DNA of 64,000 nucleotides from Mycolicibacterium elephantis DSM 44368 (GTDB lineage: Bacteria > Actinomycetota > Actinomycetes > Mycobacteriales > Mycobacteriaceae), in assembly GCF_004014805.1 (NCBI RefSeq), contig NZ_ATDN01000013.1, positions 62,001 to 126,000 on the forward strand. The letters are read 5' to 3'. Within the stretch, counting starts at the first letter, position 1, and every line of letters begins with the position of its first letter. Shown here piece by piece: positions 27,681 through 36,985 of the stretch. The translations under genes were made by a program, and so were the position numbers. The notes beneath the pieces are model-generated. The model had not been told where the DNA came from. It worked only from the letters and a program-made list of their open reading frames with translations, and ran no database searches.

Positions 27681-28973
27681 TCAACGCCCTGGCGGCGCCA
27701 GGCGATAAACGGCGTCCGCATAGTCATCGGTGATGTACACGGCGCCGTCCGGTCCCGCCACAGCGGCGACCGGGCGGCCCCACCGTGAGCCGTCGTCGGC
27801 CTGAAAACCGCCGGCCAACGTCTGCCGATCCTTCAGATCCCCATTGCGCCAACCGAAGAACGCCACCTCCGGTGGCTGCGGCGGCTCCCGGTTCCATGAA
27901 CCGTGCACGCCGATCAGCGCGCCGCTGTCGAACGGAGCGGGCAGTACGCCCTCGGTGAAGCTCATACCGAGCGGCGCCGCGTGCGCGCCGAGGCTCTGCT
28001 CGACGGGCGCAAGCGCGGCGCAGTCGAGCCTGCTGCCGTCCGCGTTGGTCTGAACGTCCCGGATGAACGGCAGGTCGGCCGGGCCGCCGTCGGAATTGCA
28101 GTACGGCCAGCCCAGTTCGCGTCCCTCGGTCAACTTGGCGACCTGCTCCGGTGGATGGTCGTTGACGTACTCCTTCTCGACCTCACCGGTCGCCGGGTTG
28201 GCGACGTTGTCGCGGCCGTTGACCGCCGTCCACAACGCTCCGTCCGGCGCGACGGCCAGCCCGGTCCCGTTCCGCACCCCGGTGGCGAACGGAACGGCCG
28301 CACCCCCGCCGGGAGGCACCCGCATGATCGTGGCGCGCGGCGGATCGGCGTCGCGGTCTGCGGCCGAGATGTTGCCCGTCGACCCGATCGAGAAGTACAC
28401 GGCGCCGTCCCGACCGACAGCAACGCTTTTCAGGGCATGCGCATAGGCCCCGCGCAGGTCGGCGCTTTCCGCGTCGGGTAGGTCGGCGACGACGGTGCGC
28501 CGATTGCTCGCGGTGCCGTCGGCGTAGTCGTAGACGTCGACCTGATCGCTTTCGGCGACATAGAGCCGGTCGCCGTCGAACGCCAGGCCGTGTGGCTGGT
28601 CCAGCCCGTCGAGTAGGACCGTCTCACGCGGCTGCGTGGCGGTGGGCCGCAGATGAAGCACCTGCCCGGCGCTCGGGACCGAGATCAGCAGAGCGCCGTC
28701 GGGGGCCCATGCCGCCAGCCTGGCCGTTGGGACACGGGCCCAGACCGACAACGTCCATCCCTCCGGGACCAGCGCCTGGCGCGGCTCGTCGAACGGCTCC
28801 TGCGCGAGGCCCGGCTCGACCTGAACCGTCACCGGCACCAGGTCCGCGGTCGGCTGGGCGGGCGGCGGCGAGGCCGGCTGCGGCGCCGGCGCGGGTGTCG
28901 TCGAGCATGCGGCAAGCACCGAAACCGCGCCCAGGAGGACACCGATCCGGTTACGCCGCGGCCAAACTCGCAT
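27681..28973 (-). CDS. Glucose/sorbosone-dehydrogenase-like lipoprotein
   Basis: A 430-residue exported protein. The signal peptide ends in a lipobox, SVLAACSTTP, so the cysteine near residue 23 should be acylated. The mature part is a six-bladed beta-propeller of the soluble glucose dehydrogenase/sorbosone dehydrogenase family: LDGLDQPHGLAFDGDRLYVA, IMRVPPGGGAAVPFATGVRN, GLAVAPDGALWTAVNGRDNV, GVHGSWNREPP and AGPDGAVYITDDYADAVYRL. Characterised members use PQQ or only bind metal, so catalysis is not certain. The gene overlaps the upstream pirin gene by 23 bases and abuts the small membrane protein gene. Confidence 0.82.
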   Translation of the reverse strand: MRVWPRRNRIGVLLGAVSVLAACSTTPAPAPQPASPPPAQPTADLVPVTVQVEPGLAQEPFDEPRQALVPEGWTLSVWARVPTARLAAWAPDGALLISVPSAGQVLHLRPTATQPRETVLLDGLDQPHGLAFDGDRLYVAESDQVDVYDYADGTASNRRTVVADLPDAESADLRGAYAHALKSVAVGRDGAVYFSIGSTGNISAADRDADPPRATIMRVPPGGGAAVPFATGVRNGTGLAVAPDGALWTAVNGRDNVANPATGEVEKEYVNDHPPEQVAKLTEGRELGWPYCNSDGGPADLPFIRDVQTNADGSRLDCAALAPVEQSLGAHAAPLGMSFTEGVLPAPFDSGALIGVHGSWNREPPQPPEVAFFGWRNGDLKDRQTLAGGFQADDGSRWGRPVAAVAGPDGAVYITDDYADAVYRLAPPGR

Positions 28974-29703
28974 GCATCTCCCACACCAGGATCTCGGCGG
29001 GCTCCGTGGCGGTGACCCGCTGGCCGCCGGAAGCGGTGAACCGGACGGCGTCGCCGTCGTGAAGCGGTCCGGCGCCCTCCAACGTGACCTGCCCGCGGGC
29101 CACGAAGAGGTGCAGGTACTGCGCCTCGGGCAACTCGAGGCTGTCGCCGGGCTGCATCCGCGCGCCGTGCAGGGCCGCGTGCTTGTTGTGGATCGTGATC
29201 GCGGTGTGGTCGCGGTGGCGCGGCATGCCCGAGGCGATGGTGACCAGGCCGCCGCGCAACAGCTCGTCGTCGATCTCGAGTTGCTGGTAGCCCGGCGTGA
29301 GACCGGCCTCGTCGGGCACCACCCACATCTGGATGAAACGCACTGGCTCGTCGTGGGTTTCAGAACCCGTCAAGGTCCAGGAGTCGTTCTTCTCGGAGTG
29401 CAGGATGCCCCGCCCGGCCGACATCCGTTGGGCCAGACCGGGATAGATCACGCCGGCGTTGCCGGTGGAGTCCTGGTGCACCAGCGATCCGCGCAGCACC
29501 CACGTCACGATCTCCATGTCGCGATGCGGATGGGTGTCAAAGCCGGAGCCGGCCTTGACGATGTCATCGTTGTTCACCAGCAGCAGGCCGTGGTGGGTGT
29601 TCTCGGGCTCGTAGTGGCTGCCGAAGGAGAACGAGTGCCGGGAGTCCAGCCAGTCGATCTTGGTCTGCGCGCGGTCGCCGGCTCGACGGATGTCGACGGT
29701 CAT
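28951..29703 (-). CDS. Pirin family protein (Rv0181c-like)
   Basis: A 250-residue bicupin from ATG 29703, with AGGAGTG as ribosome-binding site. The N-terminal cupin holds the metal ligands in FDTHPHRDMEIVTWVLRGSL and GRGILHSEKND, and the fold starts SRHSFSFGSHYEPENTHHGL. Pirins bind iron; bacterial members include quercetin-dioxygenase-like enzymes and regulators of metabolic enzymes. M. tuberculosis Rv0181c next to sigG is the likely counterpart. Confidence 0.85.
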   Translation of the reverse strand: MTVDIRRAGDRAQTKIDWLDSRHSFSFGSHYEPENTHHGLLLVNNDDIVKAGSGFDTHPHRDMEIVTWVLRGSLVHQDSTGNAGVIYPGLAQRMSAGRGILHSEKNDSWTLTGSETHDEPVRFIQMWVVPDEAGLTPGYQQLEIDDELLRGGLVTIASGMPRHRDHTAITIHNKHAALHGARMQPGDSLELPEAQYLHLFVARGQVTLEGAGPLHDGDAVRFTASGGQRVTATEPAEILVWEMHASLAAA

Positions 29704-29758
29704 GTGCCTCACTCCTCGCGCAGTCAACGCCAGCCTAGGCGCTCGGGCGGGGGTCCGG

Positions 29759-30883
29759 CTACCAGTCCGATTCGTCGAAGGTGATGACGCCGCGGATGTT
29801 CTTACCCTCGAGCATGTCGGCGTAGCCCTGGTTGATGTCCTCGAGCCGGTAGGTGTTGGTGATCATCTCGTCGATGCGCAGCAGCCCGGACTTGTACAGC
29901 CCGACCAGCCGCGGTGTCTCGATGTGGCTGCTGCCCCCGCCGAAGATGTTGCCCTTCAACGTCTTCTGTAACATCGTGAACAGGAACAGGTTGAGCTTGA
30001 CGTCGACGTCGGCCATCGCGCCCATGCCGGTCACCACGCAGGTGCCGGTCTTGGCGGTCAGCGTCATCGCCTCTTCGATGTACTCGCCCTTCATGTCTCC
30101 GACGGCGATGATGGTCTTGTCGGCCATGACGCCGTGGGTGAGGTCGATGAGCGGAGCGATCGCCTCGGCCATCGACGGGTAGACGTGGGTGGCGCCGAAC
30201 TTGATCGCCTGGTCGCGCTTCCACTCGTTGGGGTCGATCGCGACGACGTTGCGGGCCCCGGAGATGACGGCGCCCTGCAACGCGCTCATGCCGATACCGC
30301 CGACGCCGACGATGACGACCGTCTCCCCGGGCGCCACCTCGGCGACGTTGGTGGCCGAGCCGAAGCCGGTCGGCACCGCGCAGCCCATGATGGCGGCCGT
30401 CTCGAACGGCACATCCTTGTCGATCTTGACGACCGAGTCCTTGTGCACGGTCATGTACGGGGCGAACGTGCCGAGCAGGTTCATCGGGGACACCTCGGTG
30501 CCGCCGGCGTGCACCCGGCAGGTGCCGTCGGCGATCGCCTTGCCGCCCAGCAGCACCGCGCCGCGGTCACACAGCGAGCGGAAGCCCTTGCGGCACGGCG
30601 GGCATTCGCCGCAGGCCGGGATGAACGCGAGGATGACGTGGTCGCCCTCCTCGATGCCGGTGACGTTGCGCCCGACCTTGGTGACGACGCCCGCGCCCTC
30701 GTGGCCGCCGAGCGCGGGCAGGCCGATCGGGGTGGCGCCGGTGGTCAGGTGGTAGTCCGAGTGGCACATGCCCGCGGCGTGCACGCGGATCTGCACCTCG
30801 TCGTCGACGGGATCACCGACCTCGATCTCGTCGATCCGGAACGGGGAGTTGAGCTCCCACAGCAGCGCGCCCTTGGTCTTCAT
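29759..30883 (-). CDS. NDMA-type zinc alcohol dehydrogenase (Rxyl_3153/AdhB family)
   Basis: A 374-residue zinc alcohol dehydrogenase starting MKTKGALLWELNSPFRIDEI, the typical opening of the NDMA-dependent alcohol dehydrogenase family (TIGR03989). That family is associated with the redox cofactor mycofactocin and holds its nicotinamide cofactor tightly. The catalytic zinc region is GMCHSDYHLTTG followed by GGHEGAGVVTKVG; the structural zinc site CGECPPCRKGFRSLC has four cysteines; the nucleotide loop is GVGGIGMSALQGA. Related M. tuberculosis proteins are AdhB (Rv0761c) and AdhD (Rv3086). Its promoter carries two overlapping operator-like dyads (30892-30922), one of a sterol-regulator type. 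Confidence 0.88.
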   Translation of the reverse strand: MKTKGALLWELNSPFRIDEIEVGDPVDDEVQIRVHAAGMCHSDYHLTTGATPIGLPALGGHEGAGVVTKVGRNVTGIEEGDHVILAFIPACGECPPCRKGFRSLCDRGAVLLGGKAIADGTCRVHAGGTEVSPMNLLGTFAPYMTVHKDSVVKIDKDVPFETAAIMGCAVPTGFGSATNVAEVAPGETVVIVGVGGIGMSALQGAVISGARNVVAIDPNEWKRDQAIKFGATHVYPSMAEAIAPLIDLTHGVMADKTIIAVGDMKGEYIEEAMTLTAKTGTCVVTGMGAMADVDVKLNLFLFTMLQKTLKGNIFGGGSSHIETPRLVGLYKSGLLRIDEMITNTYRLEDINQGYADMLEGKNIRGVITFDESDW

Positions 30884-30891
30884 GGGGGCTG

Positions 30892-30922
30892 ACTATAGAA
30901 CACGTTTCAGGACACGTGTCAA
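30892..30922 (-). promoter_or_regulatory. Alcohol dehydrogenase promoter with KstR-like and GGACACGTGTC dyads
   Basis: Read on the minus strand, TTGACA (30917-30922) and TATAGT (30892-30897) form -35 and -10 boxes, 19 bases apart; TCTATA gives 17. Between them, 30896-30909 reads TAGAACACGTTTCA on the plus strand and fits TnnAACnnGTTnnA, the motif described for the mycobacterial sterol regulator KstR. The perfect palindrome GACACGTGTC (30911-30920) overlaps the -35 and is part of GGACACGTGTC, which also occurs at the TetR operator 45098-45111. The transcript start would lie very close to the ATG at 30883. Confidence 0.55.
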
Positions 30923-30994
30923 TTACGGCTGTGAACTGGGACTATGACGTACTAGAGCACGTCACGCCGACGCTGAAGCACCGTGAACGTCTGA

Positions 30995-31012
30995 CAACCC
31001 GACACTCGGCGG
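30995..31012. repeat. Possible degenerate arm of palindromic repeat family 1
   Basis: CAACCCGACACTCGGCGG matches the right arm of the repeat at 40556-40624 (GAACCCCACACTCGGCGG) at 16 of 18 positions. The left arm upstream is poorly conserved. It lies just after the end of sigG and may act as its terminator. Confidence 0.35.
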
Positions 31013-31019
31013 TCAGGGC

Positions 31020-32033
31020 CTAGAGCGAGTCGGGGAGGCCCCACTTCTCGAACGATTTGGCGTGAAACGCTACGACGTGCGTGATGCCGTCGGCACCGAC
31101 GTCGAGAACGTGCAGCTGAAAGGGTTCGTGCACGCCGGTTTCCGGGTTGCGCATGTACATCGCCCCGGCGGGTTGACCGTTGGCGGTGGTGGGGATCAAC
31201 CGCATGTCGCCGGGCCGCTCTGCGGGGCAGTGTGTCTTCGACAGCAGCACGATCTCGCGCGGACCCTGGTACCAGCCGTCGAACGGCGGCATCTCCCACA
31301 CCGCGTCGGCGGTGAACAGCTCGACGAGCTTGTCGATGTCGTAGCTCTCGAACGCCGCGATGTAGCGCGAAAGCAGATCCTGCGCCTCGGGCGACTCCAG
31401 CGGCGCCGACACATCGTCCTCGCTGGGGCCGACCGCATCGAGTTGCGCGCGAGCCCGCTGCAGGAGGCTGTTGACCGCTGCCGTAGAGGTGCCGATCGCC
31501 TCGGCCACCTCGGCGGCCTTCCACTGAAGCACCTCACGCAACACCAGCACCGCCCGTTGCCGCGGTGAGAGGTGTTGCAGCGCCGCCACGAACGCCAACC
31601 GCACCGACTCCCGCGATCCCACGATGTTCGACGGGTCGGTGGCGTCGTCGGGAAACGGCTCAAGCCACGGCACCTCTTCGCGCGCCACGATGTCGTCGGC
31701 CGGATCCGAGCTGGGCGCGCCCAGCCCCGTCGGCAGCGGCCGGCGTTGACGGCCCTCCAGCGCGGTCAGGCAGGTGTTGGTGGCGATGCGGTACAGCCAG
31801 GTGCGCACCGACGATTTGCCCTGGAACCCCTTATAGGACTTCCACGCCCGCAAGTACGTTTCCTGCACCAGATCCTCGGCGTCGTGCACCGATCCGGTCA
31901 TCCGGTAGCAGTGCGCGAGAAGCTCGCGACGGTACTGCTGCGCGTCGGCCAGGAAGGCGTCCTCGGTACTGCTGTCCCCGAGATCATGGGCCAGAACGGT
32001 CACCTTGCCGAGCTTAATCGCCGTCACCGACAA
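31020..32033 (-). CDS. sigG: ECF sigma factor SigG (ECF41-type, with SnoaL-like C-terminus)
   Basis: A protein of up to 337 residues. Region 2 reads LLAHCYRMTGSVHDAEDLVQ ETYLRAWKSY and VRTWLYRIATNTCLTAL; region 4 reads LSPRQRAVLVLREVLQWKAA EVAEAIGTSTAAVNSLLQRA. A C-terminal SnoaL/NTF2-like domain follows (YIAAFESYDIDKLVELFTAD ... FHAKSFEKWGLPDSL), as in sigma factors where this extension controls activity instead of an anti-sigma factor. Adjacency to the monoacylglycerol lipase matches Rv0182c-Rv0183. The start is uncertain: TTG 32033 leaves only 28 bases to the divergent gene, and GTG 32027 or 32003 are alternatives. Confidence 0.88.
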   Translation of the reverse strand: MSVTAIKLGKVTVLAHDLGDSSTEDAFLADAQQYRRELLAHCYRMTGSVHDAEDLVQETYLRAWKSYKGFQGKSSVRTWLYRIATNTCLTALEGRQRRPLPTGLGAPSSDPADDIVAREEVPWLEPFPDDATDPSNIVGSRESVRLAFVAALQHLSPRQRAVLVLREVLQWKAAEVAEAIGTSTAAVNSLLQRARAQLDAVGPSEDDVSAPLESPEAQDLLSRYIAAFESYDIDKLVELFTADAVWEMPPFDGWYQGPREIVLLSKTHCPAERPGDMRLIPTTANGQPAGAMYMRNPETGVHEPFQLHVLDVGADGITHVVAFHAKSFEKWGLPDSL

Positions 32034-32040
32034 GTGACGG
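32021..32040. promoter_or_regulatory. Inverted repeat between sigG and the lipase gene
   Basis: CCGTCAC-N6-GTGACGG has perfect 7-base arms and lies across the outermost start of sigG, 21 bases before the lipase ATG at 32062. Position in a very short divergent gap suggests an operator shared by both genes; no regulator is known from the sequence. Confidence 0.4.
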
Positions 32041-32052
32041 CTCGACCGCTAG

Positions 32053-33884
<1,832 letters not shown>

Positions 33885-33899
33885 CCCTAGATTTGGGTC

Positions 33900-34649
33900 A
33901 TGAGCGACGACAAGATGCTGGCCCGGATCGCCGCACTGCTCCGCCAGGCCGAAGGCACCGACAACCCGCACGAGGCCGACGCGTTCATGGCCGCCGCGCA
34001 GCGGCTGGCCACGGCGACCTCGATCGATCTGGCGGTGGCGCGCGCGCATTCCGAGCAGCGCACCAAGGCGCAGATGCCGGTACAGCGCACGATCACCATC
34101 GGCAACCCGGGCACTCGCGGCCTGCGCACCTTCGTGCAGTTGTTCACGGTCATCGCCCACGCCAACGACGTGAAGTGTGACATCGCGTCGAACTCGACGT
34201 TCGTGCACGCCTACGGTTTTCCCGAGGACATCGACGCCAGCCACGCGCTCTACGCAAGCCTGGTGATGCAGATGGTCAAGGCGTCGCAGGCCTACATCGC
34301 CTCGGGCGCACACCGCCCGACACCCACCATCACCGCGCGCATCAATTTCCAGCTGGCATTCGGCGCCCGGATCGGCCAACGGCTGGCGCAGGCCCGCGAA
34401 GAGGCCCGCAGGGCGGCCACCAAGAGTCGCGACAGCCGGCCGGGAACCGCTATCGCACTGCGTGACAAGGACATCGAACTGCGCGACTTCTACCGCGAGA
34501 CCTCCGAAGCGCGTGGCACCTGGCGGGCCACCAGCGCGACGGCGGGATACTCCTCGGCGGCGCGTCGGGCCGGCGACCGTGCCGGTAAACGCGCCCGGTT
34601 GGGCACCAGCCCGGAACTGGCGGGCGCCCGCTCTGCGCTCGAGAAGTGA
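33900..34649 (+). CDS. DUF2786 domain protein (Rv0184-like)
   Basis: A 249-residue protein. The N-terminal 45 residues, MLARIAALLRQAEGTDNPHE ADAFMAAAQRLATATSIDLA, match the DUF2786 module found in proteins of unknown function. The rest is basic with many Arg/Ala in the last 80 residues. It overlaps the metallohydrolase gene by four bases, and the pair corresponds to Rv0184-Rv0185. No chemistry is known. Confidence 0.75.
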   Translation: MSDDKMLARIAALLRQAEGTDNPHEADAFMAAAQRLATATSIDLAVARAHSEQRTKAQMPVQRTITIGNPGTRGLRTFVQLFTVIAHANDVKCDIASNSTFVHAYGFPEDIDASHALYASLVMQMVKASQAYIASGAHRPTPTITARINFQLAFGARIGQRLAQAREEARRAATKSRDSRPGTAIALRDKDIELRDFYRETSEARGTWRATSATAGYSSAARRAGDRAGKRARLGTSPELAGARSALEK

Positions 34650-35140
34650 CGCCGCGCGACTTTCAGCGCGCGAAGGTCTACGCGGCAGAGGATTTCGTGC
34701 GCACCCTGTTCGACCGGGCCAGTGAGCGCGGCAACCCGGTGGTGGAGTTCTTCGGAACACAGTTGACGCTTCCGCCGGAGGGACGGTTCGGCTCGGTGCC
34801 GGCGGTGCAGCGCTACCTCGACGACGTGCTGGGCCTGGCCGCGGTCCGGGGTCGCTGGCCGGGCGTCCCGCCGTTGACGGTACGTGCGCGCCGTGGCGTG
34901 TCGGCGGCGCATTACGAGCGCACCGACGAGGGCGCCGTCATCGCCGTGCCCGAGCGTCGCAGCAACTGGGCGTTGCGGGAACTCGTTGTGCTGCATGAGA
35001 TCGCACACCATCTCTGCGACGCACAGCCGGCGCACGGACCGTTGTTCGTCGCGACCTTCTGCGAGCTCGCGGAGACGGTGATGGGACCCGAGGTGGGCCA
35101 TGTGCTGCGGGTGGTATACGCCAAAGAGGGTGTGCGCTAG
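34646..35140 (+). CDS. Putative zinc metallohydrolase, TIGR04338 family (Rv0185-like)
   Basis: A 164-residue protein from GTG 34646. The zinc signature is LVVLHEIAHHLCDAQPAHGP (His-Glu-x-x-His with a downstream histidine), about residues 112-131, in a small one-domain protein. The family is found mainly in mycobacteria and related actinobacteria and its substrate is unknown. It is co-translated with the DUF2786 gene. Its end overlaps the convergent espL end by four bases. Confidence 0.8.
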   Translation: MTPRDFQRAKVYAAEDFVRTLFDRASERGNPVVEFFGTQLTLPPEGRFGSVPAVQRYLDDVLGLAAVRGRWPGVPPLTVRARRGVSAAHYERTDEGAVIAVPERRSNWALRELVVLHEIAHHLCDAQPAHGPLFVATFCELAETVMGPEVGHVLRVVYAKEGVR

Positions 35141-35475
35141 GGGAAGTCAGCCGAATCGGCGGTGATCTCGGCGACCGCCGCGTCGATCCGCTCGCGATCT
35201 GCCTCGATCGAGGCGCCGGCTGCCGAGGTCGCGTTTCGCAGGGCCTCGTTGAGCCGGCGCTCGAGTTCGTCGGCCCCCACCCGCATCAGGCCCTCGGCCA
35301 AATGCACCGCCTTGAGGTGGTGGTGGCCGTCCAGGGTCACTTCGACGGTGCCGGACTCGTCTGTGGCCGTGAAGGTCTGGCTGTTCATCCGATCGAGCTG
35401 CTCGTCCATGATCGACTGCAACCGCTGCGCCTGCGCCAAGACAGCGGCGACCTGCGGATGCATCTCGTCGGTCAC
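35137..35475 (-). CDS. espL: ESX-1 associated protein EspL (YbaB/EbfC-like)
   Basis: A 112-residue protein of the YbaB/EbfC nucleoid-associated fold: helical start (QVAAVLAQAQRLQSIMDEQL), a central beta hairpin (GTVEVTLDGHHHLKAVHLAE) and a C-terminal helix. It follows my recollection of M. tuberculosis EspL (Rv3880c) closely in length and in the FTATDESGTVEVTLDGH segment. EspL stabilises ESX-1 substrates and may act in the cytosol. It overlaps the espB end by four bases. Confidence 0.82.
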   Translation of the reverse strand: MTDEMHPQVAAVLAQAQRLQSIMDEQLDRMNSQTFTATDESGTVEVTLDGHHHLKAVHLAEGLMRVGADELERRLNEALRNATSAAGASIEADRERIDAAVAEITADSADFP

Positions 35476-36959
35476 GGACGCTCCTTGCTCTCCCCGCCGT
35501 CTTCCCGACGCCGACGGTTGCCGATGACCCCTTTGGTCCAGGGCCGGTCCTCGGTGTACAGGTCCTCGTCGGGCGCCAAGTCGGGGTTGCGCCGCTTCTC
35601 CTTACCCTGTCCTGCGCCGGCGCCACCGTGCATGGGGGCCATACCCATGCCGCCCGCCGTCGGCCCGGCCACCGACGGCCCAGGCGCCGCACCCGTCGCG
35701 GCCGACGTCACCGGAACCGGTGCGGGAGCGACGGTCTCGGCCGTCACCGCGGGCGACAGCGGCTGCGCCCCGGTACCTCTGCCACCGCCGCCCGATGCGC
35801 CCCCGCCGGCACCGGCGCCGGTGGCCGCCGCCGGGCGCAGGCCCGGATCGGAGACAGGTCTCGCGGTGCCCGTGGAGGCTCCGCTGGGCGCGCTGCCCGG
35901 CGCATCACCAGCAGCACCGCCCCCCGCAGGCGACCCGCCACCCGACGGCCCCGAGGGCGTGCCACCCGAGGGTGCACCGCGGCCGGGCTGACCGTGGGCG
36001 GCGGGCGTCGTCGCCGACGGCGAATCACCGGCCGCCGTCGCCCGGCCAGCGGCGGCCACCCCGCCCGATCCGCCTGCCCCGCCTGAACCGCCCGCGCCCA
36101 CCGAACCGCCACCTGGGCCCGCCCCGGGCGGGCCGTCGATGCGTACCGGGTCCACCGTCGCGTTTCGCGCATACTCCTCGCGCACCTCGTCGGAGAGCCG
36201 CTGCAGGTCTTTCAGCTCGTCGACGATGGCGTCCACATCGGCGCCGGCTTGGGCCAGCTGGGCCTCCAGCGCAACGTATCTGGTGAAGATGGGGACGTGC
36301 CGGTTGTTGGCGTTCTGGTGGGATGCGCCCACCTTGGCGGCCGCTTGCGCCAGCCGTTGCCAGGCTGATGACAGCTCGTGCAGCCAGGCGCTGAACGCGT
36401 TCATCCTGGCGTGGGCCGTGTCCGCGGCGGCGCCTTCCCAGTCCGTGACATCGCGCGGCGCGGCGTGGCTCTCGACGAACGCCGCTGCGAGCCCCCACTG
36501 CACCTCGGCCAGCTGCAGCGAGGTGCCGTGATCGCCCGCGTTCAGATCGCCGTGCGTCTTCTTGACGTCGCTGTACTCGCTGGCGGTCGGTCGGCGCGGT
36601 GCCGCCGGCCCGTCGGGTAATGGGGGCAGCGGGGTCGACGGCGCGGGCAGCGCGATGTCCGCGATCGCGGCCTGGCGGGCCGGGTCGTCGAGCTTGTCCG
36701 CATAGGCGTCGTCGACACGCTCGTAGGCCGCTGCGGCGTTGTCCAACATCTCTGCGATGCGCCGGTTTTCGGCATCGGCCCAGTCCTGGTATCCGGTGAG
36801 CACCCGCGCGGTCTCGTTGAGACCGTCCACCGCGTCCTTTGCCAGCGCCAGCGCGTCCGGCGGTATCGGATGCACCGTCGGCGTCGACCACGTGAGTCGG
36901 CGCATCGCCGCCGCCTGCGCCTTGAGCGTCGCGGGGTTGACGCGCACTTCTGCTGACAT
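35472..36959 (-). CDS. espB: ESX-1 secreted substrate EspB
   Basis: A 495-residue PE/PPE-like substrate. Residues 1-270 are helical, with a WxG turn (DWEGAAAD, W174) and a YxxxE secretion-type motif (YVALE, 228-232). Residues 275-440 are Gly/Pro/Ala-rich and low complexity. The C-terminus ALYTEDR-like block, here DLYTEDRPWTKGVIGNRRRR, corresponds to the end of M. tuberculosis EspB and identifies the protein. EspB is exported by ESX-1, is cleaved by MycP1 and oligomerises; the mycP gene lies two genes upstream here. The MSAEVRVNPATLKAQ head differs from the M. tuberculosis one. Confidence 0.87.
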   Translation of the reverse strand: MSAEVRVNPATLKAQAAAMRRLTWSTPTVHPIPPDALALAKDAVDGLNETARVLTGYQDWADAENRRIAEMLDNAAAAYERVDDAYADKLDDPARQAAIADIALPAPSTPLPPLPDGPAAPRRPTASEYSDVKKTHGDLNAGDHGTSLQLAEVQWGLAAAFVESHAAPRDVTDWEGAAADTAHARMNAFSAWLHELSSAWQRLAQAAAKVGASHQNANNRHVPIFTRYVALEAQLAQAGADVDAIVDELKDLQRLSDEVREEYARNATVDPVRIDGPPGAGPGGGSVGAGGSGGAGGSGGVAAAGRATAAGDSPSATTPAAHGQPGRGAPSGGTPSGPSGGGSPAGGGAAGDAPGSAPSGASTGTARPVSDPGLRPAAATGAGAGGGASGGGGRGTGAQPLSPAVTAETVAPAPVPVTSAATGAAPGPSVAGPTAGGMGMAPMHGGAGAGQGKEKRRNPDLAPDEDLYTEDRPWTKGVIGNRRRREDGGESKERP

Positions 36960-36985
36960 GGCTACACCTCCGTCCTCACCGCCGG

